From NCBI GenBank assembly GCA_964247055.1, contig OZ176051.1, positions 4,154,001-4,218,000 of the forward strand: a stretch of DNA of 64,000 nt, read 5' to 3'. This document shows, in pieces, positions 12,798 through 26,100 of this stretch; position 1 is the first letter of the stretch, and every line of letters starts with the position of its first letter. The position numbers were made by a program, and so were the translations under genes. The DNA is from Paragordius varius. Lineage: Eukaryota; Nematomorpha. The notes below the pieces were generated by a model. The model saw only the letters and a list, made by a program, of their open reading frames with translations, did not search any database and was not told where the DNA came from.

Positions 12798-13612
12798 CCA
12801 GATCAGAATAAGTTATGGTGGACAGAAATGCAATAAATATATTTTGGAAATATAATGTTTTTTTAGCGTATTCAGAAAAAATCTCTAACCTTATTTTAAT
12901 ACTAATGTTAGCTTTTTTATATTTTTTGATTTATTTTAATCATAAAAGTATAATTTTGCAATGTTTAAAAAAAGTAGCATGCAATAGATTTTTGTGACTT
13001 GTTCATGCTTTTATGTTTTTGAGCTTTTTATTCATATTCAGTTAAAATCAGATATATGTATTTTAATAACTTATTTAAACCAAAAATCAGAACCAGTTGA
13101 CCAAAAAAAACTATGGCAACGAAACCAACCAAAATATATTGAAACCTTTTTATTAAGAGACATTTCGAACCGGAACAGAAAACAAAAATCCTTCCGGTTT
13201 TGTACGTTGGTCTGCTAATTTGAAAAATTTGAGTCAAATTCCTAATTGAGCAAAAAATTATTAATAAAATAGTATATTTATATTATAGTAATGAAAAATA
13301 ATGATTGTTAAATATCTAATTTTATGATAAAATATTTTAAAGTTTCATCAAAATGGTTCTGGTAAATTTTTTTAGTAATAATCAGATCATTTAAATCTTA
13401 CATTAGTAAAATGATTGGTAAAAGTCTTCCGCTAATCAAAAGTGCAATCATAGATCATATATAAGTACAAATTTCCTATAAATAAATTTTATAGAAATCT
13501 ACCGAGTAAATTATCAACCTTATATAGTTTAAAAAAATATTATTACTGAAACATCACATTAAAGATATAATAAATTACAAAACCATGCTATAAACAAATA
13601 ATCTCGTTATAT
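12798..13612. other. Intergenic DNA downstream of DDX49
   Basis: Short open frames occur on both strands around 12815-13237. They overlap one another and show no recognisable domain, start context or splice structure. I see only AT-rich spacer here, presumably including the DDX49 3' UTR. Confidence 0.5.
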
Positions 13613-13670
13613 CAGGGCTTCTTTATGGGGGTAGCGACCCCATTTGGGGTCGCGAGTGATAAAAATACAA
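13613..13670. repeat. Possible hAT-like terminal fragment
   Basis: The sequence CAGGGCTTCTTTATGGGGG is followed by GCGACCCCATTTGGGGTCGC, a perfect palindrome with an 8-bp stem. This layout matches the ends of many hAT-family elements. No matching opposite end or target duplication was found, so it is a fragment at best. Confidence 0.35.
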
Positions 13671-13797
13671 TTTAACAAAAATTGTTTTTTAACTCGTAAA
13701 GTTATAGTTGTAAACAAAAATAACAATCATCGTAGAATATATCTAAAATCTTCTGGTTTGGAAAGACTGTTTATACCAGCATTTCTATTATGATAAT

Positions 13798-15842
13798 TAT
13801 AATCTATATATTTATAAAAATGGAAAATGCTGGGTTTGTGATCTGTTTCCGGAAAACCGGTAGACCCATTCAAATCCAAATGTTGAAATATAATCATTGA
13901 TGAATGCTCCGACAATAGCTTCACCCTTTTTTGAATTAGGCTCCCAGTTTGGGCCCACCCCATTGTAAAAAACGGATTTTTTTGAAAACAGAAGTCCAGA
14001 AAAATCGTGTCGCGTTGGGCCATTCGATTTAAAATATAATTATTTTTACTTTTTTTTGGTTGCGCCTAACCTAGTCGGCTTACTTTTTTAGGCTCTCTTT
14101 TTTCCCCGTTCCCCGTAAAATGCCATTTTCAAAAAAAACTAAATAATTTTTTGCCCAGGGTAGGAGACCGTTAAAATTCACTGATGATTCGAGTTATTCT
14201 CTTTAAAAGGGCAAAAATTTTAGTCGTGGGTTCTTTTATATTGGCTGCTCGGTAAGAAGATACCCGCTAAAAACTGCCTCGTTATATCTAAATAGCGTGC
14301 TTTTGGGGAATTTCAGAAAACCCATCAGGCCATATGAGTTCAACAGCTCCTTAAGATATTACCCGTAACAAGGCAAAAATTTAGATCGTGCGGTTTTTTA
14401 AAATTAGCCGTTAATTAGGCCCTTCACGCGCTAAAAAATGCGTTACCATATAATTTTTTAATTTTGAGGCAATTTTTCCAAAAACTAATGAGAGCATATG
14501 GCATTCATGATTCCAGGTAGTCTCTGTAAAAAGGCAAAAGTTTTAATCAAGCGCTTTTTTGTATCAGCCTCTGGGTACCGGCCTTAAACAGCGCTACCAT
14601 ATTAAAATTGCGTTGTTTAGGAATTAATTTTCAGAAAACTTATAGGTCATATAAGTTTGATGAGGGCATGAATTATTACCAGTAAAAAGGAAAAAATTTA
14701 AGTCAAGCGGTTTTTTAAATTAGCCGTCAATTAGGCCCTTGCCCTGAAAAATGCGCAACCATAGAATGACTTTTTGGTTTTAAGGCAATTTTTCGAAAAT
14801 CCCACGAAAGCATATGGAATCAGTCAGATTCCAGGTATTACCCTAATTAAGGGAAAAATTTTAATCGAGCGTTTTATTGTTTCGCCCCTGGTCAGGGGGC
14901 TACCCGCATAAAACTGCGACACCATATCGATACAGCATGCCTTTGGAGTCAAATTTCAGAAAACCTATGTGTCTAATAGGAACATATGGAATCTATAATT
15001 CCAGATATTCCGCAAATAAAGACAAAAATTTTGTTCATCGCTTTTTTACCCCCTGGGTACTCCCCGCCAAAAACTGCGCTATTATATAAAATTGCGTTGT
15101 TTTGGAACTAATTTACAGAAAATTTATGAAGCCATATGAGTTCATTAAAAGCTTGAAATATTACCCGTAACTAGATAAAAAATAAGGTCGGGTTTTTTTA
15201 TTTGCCGTTTATTTGGCAACCTTTATGCCATAAAACGCCATCATATAACGATTATTTAGTGTTGAGGTATTTTTTCGAATAACCCATGAGACGATGGTAT
15301 AAGAGGATTCCAAATATGTACCCTATAAAGGCACTCAGCACTTTTTCCATATAGGTCTATGGGTAGGGGTCTACCTGTTTAAAACTAACAAGCCATACAA
15401 AATAGGCGTAGTTTTGGAGCTAATTTTCAAAAAACATAAGAAGCCATACGAGTTCAGTTAAACACATTTCTGGGGAATTTGTATAATATCATTCTTTTCT
15501 TTAAAAAGGGACCACAAATGATTTACTTTTTATATCCCTTGATCCCAACTGTATGAACACAATTTCAAATTAGAACTTATAACCATGATTTCGTAAAACT
15601 AAAATCTTAAAATAAATCCAATGATAGTTGAATATTAACTTTCATAAGGGACAGTTTAAATATGGTCAATTTAGAGTAAACTTTGAGCCTATGCAAAAAC
15701 CCGTAAAAGAATAATTAAAAATATTTTTCTATTTGATATGTTTTTCAATATTTAATCTCTATTACCTCTATTTATTGCAATATATTAAGAATAATTATCG
15801 GTGAGACTACGCCACAGCGAAGCGTAACAGGGCCAGTTAGTA
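13798..15842 (-). mobile_element. Non-autonomous repeat element with internal tandem array (family C, copy 1)
   Basis: Read on the minus strand it starts near 15842 with TACTAACTGGCCCTGTTACG and continues CTTCGCTGTGGCGTAG, which can fold into small hairpins. It ends near 13798 with CATTTTTATAAATATATAGA. The last 250 bp match (reverse-complemented) the copies at 36700-38485 and 40890-41386. Between about 14150 and 15480 lie roughly eight diverged units of about 160 bp that alternate between two types. Hairpin ends plus a central minisatellite resemble non-autonomous Helentron/DINE-like elements, but no family-defining enzyme is present. The open frames inside are not convincing genes. Confidence 0.6.
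14150..15480. repeat. Tandem array of about 160-bp units with dimeric higher-order structure
   Basis: The phrase GGCAAAAATTTTA followed by TCGAGCG or TCGTGCG recurs near 14203, 14383, 14536, 14690, 14850, 15020, 15175 and 15335, a spacing of about 150-175 bp. Alternate units carry either a TTAGCCGTTAATTAGGCCC block or a GGGTACCCGC..AAACTGCG block, giving a period of about 320 bp. Units are well diverged, so the array is old. Confidence 0.7.
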
Positions 15843-16693
15843 TATAATAAAAGTAAAAATAACATCATATATAATTTATATTATTGATATGTAAAATTAT
15901 AATGCAGCCTGTATAAAAAAACATTGATCACTTAATTTTCCGGTTAAAATGCAAAGCTCATCAAAGTTTCGCCGCAAAAGACATTAATTTTAACTAAAAT
16001 GCGTTTTCAAAATCATAAATTAATTGTTTTAAGGTAAAAAAGATGTATGTAATAAGGTCAAACAATATCTTTAAAAATCATTCATTATTTAACAGTTTTT
16101 GACTTAAAGAAAGAAATGTACTATACCATTTTAAGCATATATATAGTCATCCTTTATATATATATATACGGTGTGGTAATAGCCATTAAAATAATTGTGA
16201 TCTCATTTAATTAAACACAAAACACACAAAGCAAATTGATCTATTTTTGCCCCGGCAAAAAATGTCCACCAACGCTACACGGTTAAATTTAATCTTATTT
16301 TAGCCGTTTTATTTTTATATGATTTATATACACATATAGTTAGATATATATTTGGAGCAGGTCACTTTATAAAATTGAAGAGAAGGTGTTAAAAATGTAA
16401 ATAACTGAAATATATAAGACAGCTCAAAGGACATATACCTACCAGATGCGGTATTTTAGTGCGTCTATCATATGTTGTTGTTTTTAAAACAAGTAACTAA
16501 AAAATTATTACTATACAATATGTTATAAGAAGGTTAAAAATCCTTACCAACAAAAAAAGTACCTATTTATCTATTATTATATAATAATATTAATTTATAA
16601 ATAAATCACAAAATCAGAGTCGTAAGAGGAATGACCTTTCTTATATAATAATAATAATATATTATATTGATCAAAATCCCTTTTAAAACTTAC

Positions 16694-16696
<3 letters not shown>

Positions 16697-16739
<43 letters not shown>
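16697..16739. repeat. (TA)n microsatellite
   Basis: An uninterrupted TA dinucleotide run of about 43 bp. Confidence 0.95.
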
Positions 16740-16742
<3 letters not shown>

Positions 16743-18003
16743 GTAGCCACAATTCGTACATTAGGAATAATGTTTCATTAATTTATATTATTTACGTATA
16801 ATAAGGTAAAAAATAGAAAATGCAAGTAGATAAAATTTGCATTGATATGTAAAACCTATGCTTTTTATGACCACCAACTCCACACCATAAAAACGTAAAT
16901 GTATAAAATTTAAAATTTAGTGTTTAAAATTAAATTATTTAAAGAGGAGGATTTTAAAATGATGTTTTATTATATTAAAAAAAATATATGTAATATTAAC
17001 TCCTAACTCAGGTGTAATATTTAGATTTTAACGATATATTTTTGCAAAATGGCTTTTTCTCAATCAATCAGCTTTAAAATCCGATATTACTTCTCTGATT
17101 CTGTCATTACCTACATTATATATAAATATTTATATTTTATCAAATTATAATGAAAATTAATTTAACGACAAAGTAATAAATTATATCCATCTTTTTCATT
17201 ATCAAAGTAGCCATGTACAATACACTTTATATATAATTCTATATTTTATATCAGGGATTTCGAGACTGAGTATACTAATAAAAAATATCCCTTTATATTT
17301 ATTGTACTTTGTACTTTAAGAGACCATTCTGTGTACAGGGATTTTATAATACATATATAATGTGTTATTATTATAGCCATAAACTTTATTTAAATAAGGA
17401 AGGAGGGAATAGCAAAAAAAATGATCATTGAATCATATTATAATGGAAAGTACATATAAATTATGTAATCATGATATATACTATAACAAGTGTGTGTGCA
17501 TGCAAACAAAAATAAATATATTCCTAATAAATAAAACATAAAAATAAAATATAAATTGGAAAAAAAGTCATTTATATAATATATATATTAAAAAATGACC
17601 ATTAGATTGATGATTGTTTGCTTTAAAAGGTGGAACAAGAGCAATGACCTTCCGATCAACATTTCTTTGGTCAAATCATTGATAGTGATTATGCATAAAG
17701 TGCTCTTACTTTTATTACGTAATATATCTATCTATTTTGGCATATTTTACCCTTGAAATTTGTCAAATTTTGGGCACATGCCCAATCTATTTAAACAACA
17801 CAGATTGTTTTAATTGGGATTTTATCCCTTATATCAGTAATATTTTATCAATACAATTCATCAATATATATTCCCGTATGAAAAATTTTTCCGACAACCA
17901 TGACATCAAACATATTTTGGATATCCCCAACTGATAAGAACGGTTAATTTTGTTAATACATAATTCATCATCAATACCTCTATGATTTGGCACATTTTTT
18001 CCT

Positions 18004-18006
<3 letters not shown>

Positions 18007-18041
<35 letters not shown>
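18007..18041. repeat. (TA)n microsatellite
   Basis: A TA run of about 35 bp. It generates the Tyr/Ile repeats seen in spurious short frames here. Confidence 0.95.
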
Positions 18042-18044
<3 letters not shown>

Positions 18045-18834
18045 TATTCTTTCTTCACAAACCCAAACTCATCTGTTGTCTATCGTGTCGCTCAGAGTTT
18101 TTACCCATCTCGCTTTTTTGGACCAATATCAAGTATTGTTTTACAAATTGTTTTTTGCAAAATGTTTTTTTTAATTGAATCAGATATATATATCAAAGTA
18201 TATTATATAATTTTTTGGACGCTTTGTGATTGTCGCAAAATTTTAGTGCGACTCCAGGGGAGTGTAGAGTAGACACTTTGTGATTGGTGCTTAAACAAAT
18301 AAATAACAATGATACAGCTAAAAAAGCATCTTTCCACATTTTGGCCTAATTTGTAACAACAAACTAAACCATACCATACATAGTAAAATGCTAAATGTAA
18401 TCAGCTATTTTAATTTTACAGGCTGTAGGGCGGCGATGAATTTTTCGTTGATTAAATATACTAAACACCTTGGTATACCTAAAATATCTTACTGTATCGA
18501 TTAATTTTTTTTTAAATGTTTGTGCCATACCAGAGGTCGAAATGTTTTATCTAACAATTTTAAGTTATAATGTTGATTGAATTTTTTTCAAGACATAACT
18601 TTTATACGAATTCTCTCAAATTCCTCATCGGTATATGAATATTTATCTTTCATGATATAAACCATCTTTTTTAACACTGCCATAAATTGATATAATTTTT
18701 GTATATTTTATAATAGTTTGTTTACAATAGTGCCGTATAAATCCTTTTTTAAAAGCCTAATAATAATTATTCGGCCGCATTTCACCCTGTGGTCTAAATA
18801 CATCACTCATATTGGTTTTTAATAACGATAACCT

Positions 18835-18836
<2 letters not shown>

Positions 18837-18880
<44 letters not shown>
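18837..18880. repeat. (TA)n microsatellite
   Basis: A TA run of about 44 bp. Confidence 0.95.
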
Positions 18881-18885
<5 letters not shown>

Positions 18886-19168
18886 GAGTTGTTTTTTTTC
18901 AAACTGATAATAAAATAATTACATGTGAAAATTCACGACAAAAAAATGTCCATACACTTTTTGGATGTATAAAACACTTTTATTTTCAATTTTATATCTT
19001 CTTTCCCCTTACACATATAATATAAGGTAAAGGCTATTTTAATGTTTAACAATAATAAAAATTACACCAACTTTTATAATTTTTTTTGGGGATAGTTTTA
19101 ATAAGAAAAAGGGGAGGACCCATAAAAAGTCAACGAAAATTTTGAATTTGTTGAACAAGGAGGGGACG

Positions 19169-19171
<3 letters not shown>

Positions 19172-19222
<51 letters not shown>
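19172..19222. repeat. (TA)n microsatellite
   Basis: A TA run of about 51 bp. Confidence 0.95.
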
Positions 19223-19225
<3 letters not shown>

Positions 19226-20357
19226 CATTCTACATTTAGATGTTAAAAAATTGCATGTATCCTTTACAGGTAATTAGATAGCCGTTGGTCATTTAAGGGG
19301 GGGACTTTCCCATCATTTAATGTTAAAAGTTCAGAAATTTTATAATAGTAGTTTAGATTAAACAATATAGGTATAATTTAATGGCATTTTTCAGGTATTT
19401 TACCCTATTTGACCAGTTTGAAATAATATTTTTAAAAGATTTTAACGAATTTTTGTAATAATTTTAATTTTTGTGATATTGTCCGATTTTCCAAAAAAAA
19501 TTATCAGCGAATGATAAATAAATAGGACTTTTAACCTTTGTGCGCGGAATAAGATTGATCCATTCATATCTACCTTATTTTTTTGATTAAAATATACATT
19601 GTATATATACTATGTGTGCTATGTATTTTTTCTAGTTTTAGTGAATTATAATAGTTTTCTCTTGTGCGTTTATGAAAAAATACGCTAAATATATTACATA
19701 ATTATTTCACTTGGAGTTCTTTTTTTTATATATAAACTAACCATGTACATACAATATATTGTTAACATTTACAACAGTTATTTCTCAATTATTTGTCATA
19801 TTATACATATTTCACGCGACAAAAAGTATTATGAGTTAATCAAATCGACAAAAAATTAAATGTTTTCATATATTTTTCATCACCTTCAATTAATATTTTT
19901 TCATTCAATAGATAAACTCAAGACCATGCCTATACTGATATTTGAGGTCTGCGCTCAATTTAAGCCTATTATTCCAATATTTGGAATTTAAATTTTTGTC
20001 CAATAATAAATATAGTATATCAAAACTGGAAAATATAATTATTTATATTTAATCAACTAACTACTATATTGTGTGACCTGAAAACCAATCTTTTTTTTTT
20101 TATTTTTTTCATTCTTATTATCTAATGCTTTCCTCCGCTATGTGCCACCACACACACAAATATAACTAACATTTATTTTTTTTCGCCGTAATATTTTCAT
20201 GTCGTCGAATTTTTTTGTATTAAACTGGATAATGATTTTGTTTTAAAATTATTGCTTTACCAAACAATATCAATTCTAATTAATAATCATGTAATAATAA
20301 TGTTTTAAAAAACTACCCTCAATCATATTATAATATATTTTATCCTGATATCCAATT

Positions 20358-23104
20358 ATGTCTCGACGTAAGCAGGACAATCCCCAACACAGAAAACATA
20401 ATTCTTTTGGACCCGAACAAGATCACATAGCCGATGATGAATTATTAGGTAATTAATTTTATAATTTGTATTAAGAAGAATTTTACGTTTTTAAAAAATA
20501 TTTTTATCTAGGGTTCATTTTAAATTAAGATTTTTGCTATAAGACATTGGAAATATTATGGTTTTTTTATTCATTTTTTCTGGCTTTTTATCAACTTTAT
20601 CAATACTACACACTCAAGGCTATTGGGAAAATCATAGGTTAAATTTTTACCATTTTATAAACACCAATGCACTATATATCTCTCTCTTGCTCCATGATGC
20701 CTACCAATTTTAAACTTATTTAAATTTTAAACATACAAATCATATTTTATGCCTTTATTTATCGATTTTCAAAGCCCCTTTAAAAAATATGCATATATGG
20801 CAGGCACATATTCCCAATAAAACTCCATTTACCTCCATTTAAAGGAGATAGAGAGTGATAACGGATTATATATTATTTAATTCCATTGGGTACCATGACT
20901 TGCATTTTGACCAATCACCATTGCTAAACAACAAAAAACAAATTATATAAATACATCATATAATTAAATAATATCCCCCCCCCCCTCTTGTCTTTTTTCG
21001 GCAAAATATTGCAGTGTCATTTTTCACTTGTGCCAATACAATACACAACACGACACGCATTGGTTCGTTTTAATTTTTATAAAATGGGAGAGGCTTATAT
21101 ACATAATTGGGGATATAGTAGAGAATGAGTAATCATAAATAAGATATGTAGTCATTTCAAAAATATCCTCACAATAAAATGAATAAAATATGGCAAATTG
21201 TTTTTAAAGGCTATTCTGATATTTCACCTTATTAAAGTTTAATTCATACCTTTTTCAATGTGAAATTGTACAAAAATTTTAGTGTTATTGACATTATCGT
21301 AAAATATATAGATTGAGTAAGCATTCATTGAGTACAAGGTTATAAGCCTTAGAGGCAAAATATTCCTATTGAGTACAAGGTTATAAGCCTTAGAGGCAAA
21401 ATATTCCTCAAATATTTTTGTCCCTCCCTGTCTTTCTCTGTTCATCTTTCTCTCTACAAGAAAATGTGGTTATTTATTAAGTGAAAAATCTATAGCGTAT
21501 AAAAGAAAGTTTTAGCATCAATCTAATTTAGTTTTATTTTATTGTATATATAGATAATTTTATAATTTCGATTGCGTTTTTCAATTCCTATGGTTATTTT
21601 GTTAGGAGGAGCATAGATGATTTGTTTAGTTATAGTTCTTTGCTCCATATACCGTATACATCTTATCCATGATAAAACGAAACATGCATCATGCATGTAC
21701 TTTAAAAAATATTCAATTAAAGAAACATAAAATATTTCAAATATTATCCATTCTCCTCTCTTCTTTATAACTGATATATGCTGAAAACCAACTAACTTAA
21801 TTGCAAATTTCAAATTAGTGTTGTTGATAAAATTATACGCTTGAGCGTAATAAGACCTCAAAAGTTTTTTAAAGGGATAATTTTTATATGATGATAAAAA
21901 TGTACATACATACATGCATCCATGCTCATTGCAAAAAAACTTATTTTATAGAGTTTATAGAAATCCCTCTCTCTCTCTATATATAGTTTTGCAATGAACG
22001 CATTTGACATTCTTATTTATCTATTACTAGATTGTTGCGATCTATAGAGTTTGAATGACAGACCTAACTACCTACCTTCTATTTGTATTCTTAGCGCGCA
22101 TTTATAACTCGATGTAACGAACTCTGAGCTTTTTGTCAACAAGCAATCATCCATCGTTCATTGAACTTTTTTTTCATACATTTCCTTTCCTTTCCTCATA
22201 TATATATTTCAGGATATTTTTAAACAGCAAATCAATCATATGTGTGTGAATTGGTTGGCATTAAATTTCAAATCTCTATGGATGTAAATTTACATATGGA
22301 ATATACGTCTATTAGTGTTAATGAGTTTTATAAGTTTGCTTCTTAGGGCCTGATCAGATAAAGTTTTTACTCGAAAACGAAAAATCTACTTTATTTTCAT
22401 AATTGATGATTTAAAGTGTGTTTTTTTACCTAAAGCAAATGCGTATTTATAGATTTGTGACTTCCCATATTTTTTGTTTTGCGTTTTTTATAACATAAAA
22501 ATATACATCATATATGTAAAAATGTGGCGAGAAAAGGTCAAAGGGTAACCGTTAAATATAACATTTGGTTAAGTGAATAATAAAATCAAATTTATTTATT
22601 GATAATAAAAGTGTGAACTATCTACTCATACATACACATATATATATTTATATACCTTGTCGCAAAAAAGGCGTAATTTTTTTCCCACATTTTACTTATA
22701 TTATATTACGTTACCATCACATCAAATAAACCGATAAAATAAAAAAGTTTACACAGGTAAGAATAATCTTATAAATATTTGGACGGGTCAAATTTTATTC
22801 AAATTTTTGTTTTTTTAACTATAACTTGGATCGGGAGTTTACTGCATATTTTAATCGTATGTTATGTTTTTTACTTATAAATTTCTTGTCCTTCTTCGAT
22901 TAACTTTATTTTGGGATTTAGCGGAGAGGAGACCTTAGAATAAATGTGAAACATGATAAGTTATGTATGCTCTCTAAAAAAAGTGATTTTTTAAAATTGG
23001 AAATGCGTTTGAGGTTATGAGAGATTGTTTTTGGCAAAACACACTCACGCAATCAATGTGTGAAATATATATGTTTATTGTTGTGTATCAAAGCGCTAAA
23101 ACGA

Positions 23105-23135
<31 letters not shown>

Positions 23136-26100
23136 AGGTTTGTCACATTATTTTATGTTTAAAATAAATAAACAATAAGGATATTTATACATTATGAAAC
23201 GGGGTTATAACTATCATTCAGTCTTTATATGGAAAAGCAAGCAAGCAGTTAACCTTTAAAACCATGCGCCAAAAGCTATATAATTACCTTTTAAAAAACC
23301 CAACCATAACAAAACAAAACACGCAAAAAATATTAAATTTTTGTTTGTTATGATTGATATATAAGATATAGTTTGGGAGTTTAGAGGACTTTGTTATCGC
23401 ACACAGTTATAACCGGTATATCAATTTCTTTTATTACCATCTCCATATTATAGTAAGTAGTATAATGTGTTTGCCAAAACTATTAAATTTAACTTTTTAA
23501 CATTTGTGGGTGACCTCAATTATTAGTGTGTTCCGATTTTATGATAAATTTAAATTTAAATTTTATATATATAATGTAGTGCGTGTAATTGATATTTTGG
23601 CTGTTTATACCTGAAATCATTGGTGTTTATTCTAAATTTTCGGTTAAACAGAACTCTTTTATATAATATAAAAAACCATTGATTAACCTCAACATACTTT
23701 TAAAACCTTATTGTGATCTATGATGCTTGTTAGCTAGTTTGAAATTGATTTCGTTTTTTTTTCGAATTTTTGTTTTAATAAATTTTTTAACGCATCGTCG
23801 CGCTTTGTCAACTGATAGCCCAAATTCAATGCCACAAATCATGTGTGCCGTGTGCCGTCTTATTTTTGTGTATGTTATTTATGTTTTTTGAATAATAAAA
23901 TATGAAGAAATATTTTTAACCGCGTATAGTAGATATTTGTTTACTATATCATGATAGATTTTTACTACATTATGGTTTGCATTTGCATTTTCAAATTTTT
24001 ACATTTTAGATTTAAAACTCCAAACCTTTCCATGAAATTTTCAATAAATTTGATAAAAAGCAAGCAATTTTTTTGATTTCAGGTAAAAACTATGCAAGAT
24101 ATTTGCCCTACGCCTTTTTAACATTGATGGTGCCTTAGCAGTTCCATAATTTTTTCCGTGGTGTTAAACCTATAAAATCAAGATTTGCGATAATTATAAT
24201 TTAATTTTAACCTGACAAAAAAATGTTTGATTTACATTTGTGCAAACCAAATTATCTTGTGATAAATATCATAAGAAATTTGTAATAATATTTTGTTAAT
24301 GACAAAAAAATAAAAAATATATATATGTATTGGTAGAATGGGTAAACAACAAAGATTGGAAAATAAAGGGAGTGTCCTTGCTCGAGGGAATGCATCATCT
24401 ATTTCATTTTTATTTTGTGGCGTTTAGAATTATTCAAATTCAATAATGATAATCTATTCTATATAATAAAATTGATTTTTTTCCATCATTGTGCTTTCGT
24501 TTACAATGTGGATAAAAATAAAAAGTCTGTTCCCTAGATGTTTTACACGGCTTGTTTCGATCAAAATTAGCGGTGAGCTCATATATTTATTTGGGAAAAA
24601 TAAAAACGGTTGAAGTATTGAGGTTAGTTATTATTTTTAGTAGTTTGTGGTATTCTACCTATTAGTATGTAACAATAAGGAAATAAATAAGAGAGATCTG
24701 CATGGTTAATTAATCGTATATGAAATAGAAGAGGGTAAGAATTATTAAATGCCAGTCTTAAGAAATGACATTATACAGCATAAGGGACCTATTCTATATC
24801 TGCAGTTATAGCTTTGAGAAATCATGCGCAATTCTTTTTTATTTATGAACCCCGTAATATAAATTTCTAAGGGGCTTTTTTTAATTTAAAAGGTTCGACT
24901 CTAATTATGGTTATACAGTGAATGATTTGCATACATACCCCACACCTCCTACTATCATGTTTGTTTTAACAAATATTAACGGAGTTAAGGTTAAAACTTG
25001 GGGAGATGAGATTACAGAGCATAACTAAACGAAAGGAGAGGAGTAGAGGATACATAGGAAAATTAGCTAGAATCAAAGACAAAAGCAAAAGCAAATATAT
25101 TGTGGTGTGGTGTGCAGTGTGTGTGTTTATATGTTCCGTGTTCCCATTTAAATTTTATTTCATAACATTAATGTGAAAGCAAAGTGCTGTTGTGGAGTTA
25201 GTTAGTTAGCTATATAGTAGCTGTGCTCTGTTATGTTTTTTGTTGGATGATTTATCGATTTTCTTGCTTGCTTGCTTCTTGCCCTATGGTTATTATATCT
25301 CTCTCCTACCCACGAGAGGAGGATATGTGCGCGCATACACTATATGGTGAAGGCCGTTTTACTTTTCACTAAAAACATATATGCACACACACTCCACACA
25401 GAGAGAGAACGAAACATTGTTTTAGCTAGCTAGCTAAGCTTACAAAGAGTTCTATAATGTACAGCTTTAAAACCAATGCATCCCATTTATTGGAAATTGG
25501 AGCACAGTTCCTTTTTTTCATTCACATTTATAAATCTTCTCTTTCTACACTAATACTTAAGAGGTAAGGGGCGACGATGTAATAATTGTGTTAATGGATT
25601 TTCTCACATATTGATACAACAGAGCTTTTAAGCAGTTAGAGATATTGGGAATTATTTACTTAAAAATACTTTATAGTAATAATTATTTTTTTGATTTAAA
25701 GAATGATCCATGCTTTGAACTCTCTTTAATAATAGCCTCATAACTAATCAATACCGTTTTTTAATTACATGATATAATATGGTAATAAAGTTGTTTTACA
25801 ATAAACAGAAGGAAACCTACAAATGTATATTTTTTTTATACAATTAACTAACTGAACGCTCAAACAATGTAAACTTTTATACATGCATTTACTTTATATT
25901 ATATGTGTGTGCTAACTTTTCACCACAAAAAACGTAATTAGGCCATGTAGCTCAGTTCTTTTTCTGCATGATTTTTTCCATACAATTTATCTTAATATAA
26001 TCATCACTCAGTTAGTTAGTTAGTTCCCTTCTTCCCGCATTCAATTTGAACTAGTTTACGGTTTTTTATAATTGTTTTCCTTTTGCATTCAACATTGTAG

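Larger units (their letters stand above)
15843..20357. other. Gene-free 5' flank of BCL11
   Basis: About 4.5 kb of AT-rich DNA with no supportable coding exon. It holds several long (TA)n tracts, listed separately. Open frames near 17737 and 17982 are short and partly made of TA repeats. Promoter, 5' UTR or untranslated leader exons of BCL11 are probably here but I could not place them. Confidence 0.5.

Noticed and set aside
12815-13237. Small overlapping frames after DDX49 as extra genes
   Set aside because: They are short, overlap on both strands, and lack any recognisable domain or splice context.
17737-18272. Frames of 63-96 codons near the (TA)n tract
   Set aside because: Part of their length is TA microsatellite translated as Tyr/Ile repeats, and nothing supports coding.
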